This document shows positions 6,165 through 12,210 of a stretch of 12,210 bases of DNA, piece after piece. Numbering within the stretch: the stretch's first letter is position 1; each line of letters opens with the position of its first letter. Position numbers and translations under genes: made by a program. The DNA lies in NCBI GenBank assembly GCA_041547565.1, contig JBFEUI010000088.1, positions 1 through 12,210 of the forward strand, in the 5' to 3' direction. The stretch comes from JBFEUI01 sp041547565. Lineage in GTDB: Bacteria; Pseudomonadota; Gammaproteobacteria; Thiohalomonadales; Thiohalomonadaceae. A model generated the notes under the pieces. That model was not told the DNA's origin, searched no databases, and worked only from the letters and a program-made list of their open reading frames with translations.

Positions 6165-8890
6165 GTGCTCAAGCGCAGTTGGTTGCGCGTGTGGCTGGCG
6201 TCAGCCACCGCTATCGCAAAGTACATGCACTCGAGGACGTCACGCTTGATATTCCTGCTGGCTGCCGTGTCGGCCTGATCGGCCCGGACGGCGTGGGCAA
6301 ATCGAGCCTTCTCGCACTCATCGCCGGTGCACGCCGTTTACAGAGCGGCAGCATTGAGGTATTCGGCGGCGATATGCGCCGTGCCGACTACCGCAAAAAT
6401 ATATCACCGCGCATCGCCTACATGCCACAAGGCCTGGGCCGCAACCTGTATGCAACACTGTCGGTGTTCGACAATATCGATTACTTCGGCCGGTTGTTCG
6501 GTCAGAGACGCTCTGAACGCACAGCACGGATCGACGAGTTGCTGGCAAGCACCGGACTTACACCGTTTCGTGACCGTCCCGCAGCCAAGCTCTCCGGGGG
6601 GATGAAGCAAAAGGTGGGTCTGTGCTGCGCCTTGATCCATGACCCTGACCTGCTGATCCTCGACGAACCCACCACCGGCGTCGATCCTTTATCACGCCGC
6701 CAGTTCTGGGAACTGATCGATCGTCTGCGCGTGCGTCGCGCCGGCATGAGCGTGATCGTTGCCACCGCCTACATGGAGGAGGCCGAGCGTTTCGACTGGC
6801 TGGTGGCGATGAATGGCGGGAAGGTACTGGCCACCGGCAGTCCCGGCGAACTGAAGGGGCATAGCGGGGCAGCCACACTCGATGACGCCTTCATCGCGCT
6901 TTTGCCCGAATCCCATCGCACGGGCCACACGGGCTTAATCGTGCCGTCACGTGAGGTCGAAACCAGTGGTGCATCGGCCATTGAGGCCGATAGTCTCACC
7001 ATGAGCTTTGGCGACTTTACCGCCGTTAACAGCGTGAGCTTTCGTATTCAGCGTGGCGAGATCTTCGGTTTTCTCGGCTCCAACGGTTGCGGCAAGACCA
7101 CCACCATGAAGATGCTGACAGGCCTCCTGCCACCGAGCGCCGGCAGCGCCAAACTGTTCGGTCATCCAGTCGATCCGCATGACATCGCCACCCGCATGCG
7201 GGTCGGTTACATGACCCAGGCGTTCTCGCTCTATTCCGAGCTGACGTTACGCCAGAACCTGGTATTACACGCACGTTTATTCCATCTGCCTGCGAAAGAA
7301 GTTTTGCCGCGCGTGCACGAGTTGATATCGCGTTTTAATCTCGACGAGCACGTTGACGCCCTGGCCGCAGAATTGCCACTTGGCATCCGCCAGCGACTAT
7401 CGCTCGCGGTGGCCATGGTACACAAACCGGAAATGCTGATACTCGACGAGCCGACCTCCGGTGTCGACCCGGTGGCGCGCGACAAATTTTGGGAGTTGCT
7501 GCTCGACATCTCCCGCCGTCAGGGGGTGACTATCTTCATCTCCACCCATTTCATGAATGAGGCGGAGCGTTGCGACCGTATTTCGCTGATGCACGCCGGT
7601 AACGTATTGGCAAGCGGCACGCCGGAAGAGCTTAAGCAGTCCCGCGGCATGACCACCCTGGCGGATACCTTTATTTCCTATCTGGAGGAGGCCGCAGGCA
7701 AGGAAGAAGAGGCTACGCCGGCCACAGCGGCCGAGGCCTCCCCGCCTGCACAGCATGCGCCTGGTGGCTTCCGTCTGATGCGTCTGTTCGGCGTGGCGCG
7801 CCGCGAGATGCTGGAGCTGATACGCGATCCGATCCGGCTCACGTTCGCGTTATTCGGCTCGGTGCTGCTCATGATCCTGCTCAGTTATGGTATGACCTTC
7901 GACGTTAAGGCGTTGCGCTTCGCCACTCTGGATCGCGACCAGACACCGGAAAGCCGTGACTATATTCAGAACATCGCCGGCTCGCGCTATTTCCTCGAAC
8001 GTCCACCAATTCATGATCATACCGAACTCGACCGACGCATGCACCATGCCGAGCTGAGTCTTGCCATCGAGATACCGCCGGGATTTGGCCGTGACCTCAA
8101 ACGTGGACGGAGGCCCGAGGTTGGCATGTGGATCGACGGCGCCATGCCGTTTCGTGCCGAGACCATCGGCGGCTATGTGCAAGGCCTGCACTATCAATAC
8201 CTGGCCGATCTCGCCCGCCGTAATGGTATGACCTCGCCTGTGGCCGCGGTCGACATTGAGGCGCGCTACCGCTACAACCAGGATTTCGAGAGCTTTAACG
8301 CCATGGTGCCAGGCACCATTGCTATCCTGCTGGTGCTTATACCGGCAATGCTCACGGCGCTCGGCGTGGTGCGCGAAAAAGAGCTGGGCTCGATCACCAA
8401 CCTGTACGTCACACCCATCACCCGTCTGGAATTCCTGCTCGGCAAGCAGTTGCCGTATATCGGGATCAGCGTGTTAGGGTTTTTCGGACTCATGGCTCTG
8501 GCTGTGTTGCTGTTTGACGTGCCGTTGAAGGGCAGTCTCGGGACCATCACCCTCGGTGCGCTCCTTTATGTTACCGCCACGAGCGGCATGGGCCTATTGA
8601 TGTCAACCTTCACCCGCTCTCAAGTGGCGGCTATCTTCGGTACCGCCATTGCCACCTTAACTCCGGCATTCGCATTTTCCGGATTTACCTCATCGGTTTC
8701 GGCACTTGAGGGCGGGGCCGCTGTATTCTCCAAAATTTATCCCACTACCCATTTCCTGGTCATCAGCCAAGGCACCTTCGGCAAGGCGCTGGGGCTTGCT
8801 GATCTCTCGGAGCAGTTCACAGCACTGGCCTTGTTCATACCGGCAATCACCGCGTTGTGTGTGTTGCTGTTGCGAAAGCAGGAGAAATGA
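6161..8890 (+). CDS. rbbA: RbbA-type ABC exporter subunit: two ATPase domains fused to an ABC-2 permease
   Basis: The 909-residue length is close to E. coli RbbA (YhiH). ATPase domain 1 has Walker A GPDGVGKS (41-48), signature LSGGMKQ (144-150) and Walker B ending in D168-E169. ATPase domain 2 has Walker A GSNGCGKT (306-313), a degenerate signature LPLGIRQ (405-411) and Walker B with D429-E430. A linker rich in Ala, Glu and Pro (about 515-540) leads to the permease: one membrane helix near 565-585, an extracytoplasmic domain of about 120 residues, then a cluster of helices from about 715 to the end. E. coli RbbA was described as a ribosome-associated ATPase, but the permease half and this neighbourhood favour a role in export. 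The start codon overlaps the adaptor's stop codon. Its own stop overlaps a possible start of the next gene, so the genes are very probably coupled. The substrate is unknown. Confidence 0.9.
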   Translation: MSAQAQLVARVAGVSHRYRKVHALEDVTLDIPAGCRVGLIGPDGVGKSSLLALIAGARRLQSGSIEVFGGDMRRADYRKNISPRIAYMPQGLGRNLYATLSVFDNIDYFGRLFGQRRSERTARIDELLASTGLTPFRDRPAAKLSGGMKQKVGLCCALIHDPDLLILDEPTTGVDPLSRRQFWELIDRLRVRRAGMSVIVATAYMEEAERFDWLVAMNGGKVLATGSPGELKGHSGAATLDDAFIALLPESHRTGHTGLIVPSREVETSGASAIEADSLTMSFGDFTAVNSVSFRIQRGEIFGFLGSNGCGKTTTMKMLTGLLPPSAGSAKLFGHPVDPHDIATRMRVGYMTQAFSLYSELTLRQNLVLHARLFHLPAKEVLPRVHELISRFNLDEHVDALAAELPLGIRQRLSLAVAMVHKPEMLILDEPTSGVDPVARDKFWELLLDISRRQGVTIFISTHFMNEAERCDRISLMHAGNVLASGTPEELKQSRGMTTLADTFISYLEEAAGKEEEATPATAAEASPPAQHAPGGFRLMRLFGVARREMLELIRDPIRLTFALFGSVLLMILLSYGMTFDVKALRFATLDRDQTPESRDYIQNIAGSRYFLERPPIHDHTELDRRMHHAELSLAIEIPPGFGRDLKRGRRPEVGMWIDGAMPFRAETIGGYVQGLHYQYLADLARRNGMTSPVAAVDIEARYRYNQDFESFNAMVPGTIAILLVLIPAMLTALGVVREKELGSITNLYVTPITRLEFLLGKQLPYIGISVLGFFGLMALAVLLFDVPLKGSLGTITLGALLYVTATSGMGLLMSTFTRSQVAAIFGTAIATLTPAFAFSGFTSSVSALEGGAAVFSKIYPTTHFLVISQGTFGKALGLADLSEQFTALALFIPAITALCVLLLRKQEK

Positions 8891-8892
8891 GC

Positions 8893-10014
8893 ATGCAACA
8901 CATGGTGAATATTTTTCAGTTGGGGATGAAGGAGATACGCAGCCTGTGGCACGACAAGGTGTTGCTGATCTTCTTAATCTGGTCGTTCTCGTTCGGCACG
9001 TATGAAGCCGCCAACAGCCAATCTACCGAGCTGCGCAACGCCTCAGTGGCGGTGGTCGACGAAGACCGTTCTCTGTTGTCACAGCGCCTGCTTGCGGCAT
9101 TGCGTCCCCCCGAGTTCCTGCCGCCGCGGATGATTGATTTCGCCGAGGTCGACCCGGGGCTCGATGCCGGACTTTATACGTTCACCTTGCACATACCGGC
9201 CAATTTCCAGCGAGATGTGCTAGCGGGCCACCAACCGGCGCTCCAGCTCAACATTGACGCCACGCGCATGAACGAGGCGTTCATCGGCTCTGGTTATATC
9301 CACAATATCGTTACCGATGAAGTCACCCGTTTCGTACAAGGCTATCGCGGTGACCCGCCGCTGCCGATCCGGCTCGCGGTTCGCATGCAGTTCAATCCCA
9401 ACCTCACCGGCGTCTGGTTCTACGGGGCGATGGATATGGTCAACCACATTACCTTCCTGTCGATCATCCTCGCCGGCGCCGCGTTGATCCGCGAGCGTGA
9501 GCACGGCACACTCGAACACCTGCTGGTCATGCCGCTCACGCCGTTTCAGATCATGGCGGCCAAAGTCTGGGCAAACGGACTGGTGGTGCTGGTGGCGGCG
9601 GCGCTGTCACTGGTAATCGTGGTACATGGCACGCTGGGTATGCCCATAGCGGGCTCGGTGCCACTGTTCCTGATTGCTACAGCACTGCACCTGTTCTCGG
9701 CCACCGCCCTAGGCATCCTGCTCGCCACCGTGGCGCGCTCCATGCCTCAATTCGCGCTGCTGATGATCCTGGTTGTCGTACCTCTGAATATGCTGTCAGG
9801 CGGCAGCGCCCCGACCGAGAGCATGCCACCGGCAGTGCAGGCTGTCATGCTGGCGGCGCCGACAACGCACTTTGTCAGCCTCTCCCAGGCGGTACTGTTC
9901 CGCGGCGCCGGCATATCCATTGTGTGGCCGCAATTGTTGGCTAATCTTGGAATCGGAGCAGTGTTCTTCAGTGCTGCACTGCTACGGTTTCGTCGGACGG
10001 TAGCACTTTCATAA
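8893..10014 (+). CDS. yhhJ: YhhJ-type ABC-2 transporter permease
   Basis: Start chosen at ATG 8893 because AGGAG (8880-8884) lies eight bases before it; ATG 8887, which overlaps the previous stop, is only two bases from AGGAG. The product has 373 residues, close to E. coli YhhJ. It has one N-terminal membrane helix (KVLLIFLIWSFSFGTYEA), a large extracytoplasmic segment containing VAVVDEDRSLLSQRL, then about five helices. The ABC-2 motif region, ending with a cytoplasmic EREHGTLEHLLVMPLTP, matches the family pattern in which a charged loop contacts the ATPase. It would pair with the RbbA permease half to form the inner-membrane channel, powered by the two ATPase domains of RbbA. It is the last gene of the operon; its TAA stop ends at 10014. 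Confidence 0.88.
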   Translation: MQHMVNIFQLGMKEIRSLWHDKVLLIFLIWSFSFGTYEAANSQSTELRNASVAVVDEDRSLLSQRLLAALRPPEFLPPRMIDFAEVDPGLDAGLYTFTLHIPANFQRDVLAGHQPALQLNIDATRMNEAFIGSGYIHNIVTDEVTRFVQGYRGDPPLPIRLAVRMQFNPNLTGVWFYGAMDMVNHITFLSIILAGAALIREREHGTLEHLLVMPLTPFQIMAAKVWANGLVVLVAAALSLVIVVHGTLGMPIAGSVPLFLIATALHLFSATALGILLATVARSMPQFALLMILVVVPLNMLSGGSAPTESMPPAVQAVMLAAPTTHFVSLSQAVLFRGAGISIVWPQLLANLGIGAVFFSAALLRFRRTVALS

Positions 10015-10250
10015 CTGGACGGTTGGCATGAACAGTCAGCCTGAAGTGGATGCATAGGCGAGGTTTGGCTAGCTACACCATTTGTTACCGCAATAAGGTT
10101 AAAGTCTTTTTATAACCAGTAAATTGCCAATAACGGACATTCTCAAAATCTATACCCGACTTCCGCTTGGTCGAAAAGCTGCCAAACCCCGGCCAAGCCG
10201 CCTTCCAGAACAAAGCTGCCTTTCTACCTGTTACCTCCGCCTTTTCAATC
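10015..10250. other. Intergenic region between convergent genes
   Basis: These 236 bases separate the ends of yhhJ (plus strand) and the U32-like gene (minus strand). No gene is supported. Weak structures include GGTTA/TAACC at 10097-10117 around a T-rich loop, GCTTGG/CCAAGC at 10165-10198 without a T-tract, and a direct repeat AAAGCTGCC at 10175-10183 and 10212-10220. A terminator is expected here from the convergent layout, but none of these is a convincing intrinsic one. Confidence 0.5.
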
Positions 10251-11180
10251 TCACCTGGGGATCGCCAGGTCCACACTCCCCACAGGCGAGCATTTAAGCT
10301 CCGGATTCTCTTTAGCGATAAGTTCCATCGCCACCGCGGCATTGCGCACCCGGTCGCGGATCATCTCGTCGTGATAGCTGTCGGGGTTCCACGGGGCGTA
10401 GATCAGCTCCTCGGAGGGACCGGGCTCGATCTTGAAGTAGCAGGGTGAGGCGATGCGGGCGAGTTCAGCCGCCTCGTAGAAGCGCACGAAGCCCCCCATG
10501 GCATTGACCAGGCACAGGTAGATGTCCATCGGGATATCAATGCTGGCGCGAATGGCCGAGAGCATCGCCGGGGAGAGGTCGGCAAGCGGGTTGAAGGTGT
10601 TGGCGCCGAGCGACTGCGCCACCTTCGCCCCGGCCGGATTGGCCTGACCGGCGAAGACCGAGAGCTTGAAGATCACATCCTGCGGGATCACTCCCTTCTG
10701 GCGCAGCTGGTTAACCAGCCACAGCACCCCCTCGTCGGCGACGAGGAAGCCGCGAATACCCGCCGCCATGGAACGTTCAATATCCTTGAGCCAGTGACGC
10801 ACACTGTCCATGCCGCGCAGGCGCATACCGGAGACCAGCCCCTCGCTGGTGGCGAGCTGCCGTCCGCTGTCCCAGCCGCGGCGCGGCCCCGGCGTCATCA
10901 CCACCTCGATCTTCTGCTCCCGCGCCAGGGCGGCAAAGTCACGCAGCTCGGACTGCGTCAGGTAGGTGGCACCACCCACCGTGGCGATGATGCGGTGCAC
11001 GGGCACCTGGTATTGCTCCGCCTCACGGACCAGCGTCTCCAGTGCCGAGACCCGTTCGACGCCGGAGATCTCAATGCGGTAGTGGCCGCCGTCGGGAAAA
11101 CTGCGGGTGGATGAGGGGAAGTGGTGGTTGTCCTGCGGCGGAAGGCCCAGCTCTTCGAGGGCGCGCTCCAGATCCTGCAT
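10251..11180 (-). CDS. U32-peptidase-like TIM-barrel protein
   Basis: The product has 309 residues and starts at ATG 11178-11180, with AGGAGG (minus strand, 11185-11190) four bases upstream. The pattern of alternating strands and helices, with GIRGFLVADEGVLWLVNQL, FKLSVFAGQANPAGAKVAQSLGA and later MDIYLCLVN, resembles the U32 family, including the order of its GVD/VAD-type and SLGA-type elements. The classical U32 signature with two closely spaced cysteines is missing. The only cysteines are 223, 247 and 297, fewer than the four that bind the iron-sulphur cluster in UbiU/UbiV. It has no signal peptide or membrane helix, so it is cytoplasmic. Peptidase activity should not be assumed; several U32 relatives act in hydroxylation. 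It is divergently transcribed from a DapA-family gene 77 bases away, which suggests a shared pathway or regulation. Confidence 0.65.
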   Translation of the reverse strand: MQDLERALEELGLPPQDNHHFPSSTRSFPDGGHYRIEISGVERVSALETLVREAEQYQVPVHRIIATVGGATYLTQSELRDFAALAREQKIEVVMTPGPRRGWDSGRQLATSEGLVSGMRLRGMDSVRHWLKDIERSMAAGIRGFLVADEGVLWLVNQLRQKGVIPQDVIFKLSVFAGQANPAGAKVAQSLGANTFNPLADLSPAMLSAIRASIDIPMDIYLCLVNAMGGFVRFYEAAELARIASPCYFKIEPGPSEELIYAPWNPDSYHDEMIRDRVRNAAVAMELIAKENPELKCSPVGSVDLAIPR

Positions 11181-11257
11181 AAAACCTCCTTCTTTGCAGT
11201 GGGGGTGGCTTCGGGTCCATCATACATACCATAGCCCACAGCCGAAAGGAGGCTCCT
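11181..11257. promoter_or_regulatory. Divergent promoter/leader region
   Basis: Only 77 bases separate two divergent starts, and strong ribosome binding sites occupy both ends (CCTCCT at 11185-11190 serving the minus gene; AAAGGAGG at 11245-11252 serving the plus gene). The central AT-richer patch (about 11219-11233, with CATACATACCATAG) is where both promoters must fit, so they are probably overlapping or weak. No clear -35/-10 pair was recognised on either strand. Confidence 0.4.
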
Positions 11258-12210
11258 GTGCCGCTCACAAGTGCAGAACTGATCGCCGATCCGGTAGGGC
11301 GCTATCCCGGCGCCACCATCGCCTGTTTCGATCCCACCTGCGGCGAGTTGCCGCGGCGGCGGCTCGATGAGGATCGCACCGTCGAACTGCTGGAACGCTT
11401 TGCCGCGCTGAATGTGCCGGCGGTGCTGATCGCCTCCTCCACCGGCCAGGGCCACCTGCGCAGCGTGGAGGAGCTGGAGGCGTGGCTGCGCTGTGCCGCC
11501 CGCGCCGAGGCGGGAGAGATGATGCGTATCGCCCTGCTGCGCCCGGAGGACGGGCTCGAGACCAACCACCGGCTACTCGACCTACTGGCCGAGAGCGGCT
11601 ACCCCGTTGTCTTCCTGCGCCCCGGCACCGACCTGCCCCCTGATGCAGGCGATGCGCAGGTGGTGGCGCAGCTGACCCCCCTGGTGGCGCAGGCCGCCGA
11701 GAGGGGGCTGGCCATCGGCCTCTACACCATCCCCGATGTGAGCGGTGTATCGCTCACTGCCGATGCGGCGGCGCAGCTGGTGGCTGGGAGGGGGGGAGCG
11801 AATATTGTCGCCATCAAGGTGACCGAGGCCGATTACGAGCGCAGCACCGCACGCTTTCTCGCCCACCCGCAATTGAGTCATCTAAAGATCGTACAGGGCT
11901 GGGACCCCCACCTGGTGCGCGCCCTGCGCGAGGGGCCTCGTTTCGACAGCGGGGGACGCCAGCGCACCGGGATCACCTCGGGCCTGATGTCACTGGCCGT
12001 CTACCAGTACCTGCACCTGCTGGACGCTGCCGGCAGGGGTGAGTGGCAGGAGGTGGAACTGGCGCAGCAGGCCGCCACGCGACTGTTTCAGGCGATGCAG
12101 GACGACCCGCAACACTTCGCCGACCTGCAGCGGGCCAAATACATCATGGGGCTCGGTCACCCGCTTGGCGGGACGATCACAGATGAACAGGTGGAGCGGG
12201 TGTTCAGCGC
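11258..12210 (+). CDS. Dihydrodipicolinate synthase/N-acetylneuraminate lyase-family protein (3' end outside window)
   Basis: The frame opens at GTG 11258, five bases after AAAGGAGG, and stays open to the window edge, giving at least 317 residues. It is a class I aldolase TIM barrel. VAIKVTE contains the Schiff-base lysine (K187), LYTIPDVSG holds the catalytic tyrosine (Y156), and ASSTGQ (59-64) replaces the usual GTTGE. The arginine that follows YNVPS in E. coli DapA (R138) corresponds here to V161, and the YYN motif carrying Tyr107 is absent. A role in lysine biosynthesis is therefore unlikely; another 2-keto-acid lyase or aldolase reaction is more probable. It is about as long as or slightly longer than typical family members, with a C-terminal helical part (from about residue 240). 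It is divergent from the U32-like gene. Very GC-rich codon use matches that neighbour. Confidence 0.8.
   Translation, partial: MPLTSAELIADPVGRYPGATIACFDPTCGELPRRRLDEDRTVELLERFAALNVPAVLIASSTGQGHLRSVEELEAWLRCAARAEAGEMMRIALLRPEDGLETNHRLLDLLAESGYPVVFLRPGTDLPPDAGDAQVVAQLTPLVAQAAERGLAIGLYTIPDVSGVSLTADAAAQLVAGRGGANIVAIKVTEADYERSTARFLAHPQLSHLKIVQGWDPHLVRALREGPRFDSGGRQRTGITSGLMSLAVYQYLHLLDAAGRGEWQEVELAQQAATRLFQAMQDDPQHFADLQRAKYIMGLGHPLGGTITDEQVERVFS

Noticed and set aside
10165..10198. Hairpin GCTTGG/CCAAGC as a bidirectional terminator
   Set aside because: The loop is 22 bases and no T-tract follows on either strand, so it does not meet the pattern of an intrinsic terminator.
10085..10342. Minus-strand frame containing GFGSFSTKRKSG, reminiscent of the HU/IHF motif
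   Set aside because: Only this short stretch resembles HU. The rest of the frame does not, its start lies within the U32-like gene, and no ribosome binding site is seen.
10958..11569. Long minus-strand frame of 203 codons across the divergent region
   Set aside because: It runs antisense to the DapA-family gene and overlaps the U32-like gene in another frame. Long shadow frames are common in such GC-rich DNA.

Overview
The window looks like chromosomal DNA of a proteobacterium, most likely a gammaproteobacterium. The main reason is a YhiI / RbbA / YhhJ-type ABC export operon of the arrangement known from E. coli, together with Shine-Dalgarno-led, often GTG-started genes of fairly high GC content. 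No rRNA, tRNA, CRISPR array, transposase or phage gene is visible. The first ~1.7 kb is visibly richer in A+T than the rest, and the last ~2 kb is the most GC-rich, so the window joins segments of different composition.

Layout, left to right. (1) The 3' part of a membrane-anchored sulfatase-fold phosphoethanolamine transferase-like gene, which enters from the left edge. (2) An AT-rich gap with an extended -10 promoter and a 22-bp imperfect palindrome. It leads into a small isoprenylcysteine methyltransferase-family membrane protein gene whose natural start appears to be cut off by an in-frame amber codon at codon 9. (3) A 424-bp gap with a candidate promoter for the next operon. (4) A four-gene, tightly packed operon (2787-10014): a periplasmic substrate-binding-like domain fused to a TolC-family outer-membrane channel, an HlyD/YhiI-type periplasmic adaptor, an RbbA-type protein (two ATPase domains plus an ABC-2 permease), and a YhhJ-type ABC-2 permease. 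(5) A 236-bp gap between convergent genes. (6) A divergent pair sharing a 77-bp intergenic region: a U32-peptidase-like TIM-barrel protein on the minus strand, and a dihydrodipicolinate-synthase-family lyase on the plus strand that runs off the right edge.

How the genes could work together: the four-gene operon encodes every layer of an envelope-spanning exporter. These are the cytoplasmic ATPases, two inner-membrane permease halves, an adaptor and an outer-membrane duct. The outer-membrane component additionally carries an N-terminal domain resembling ABC-importer binding proteins. This is the most unusual item in the window, because such a domain could offer periplasmic cargo to the duct or act as a sensor or gate. 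The substrate cannot be read from the sequence.
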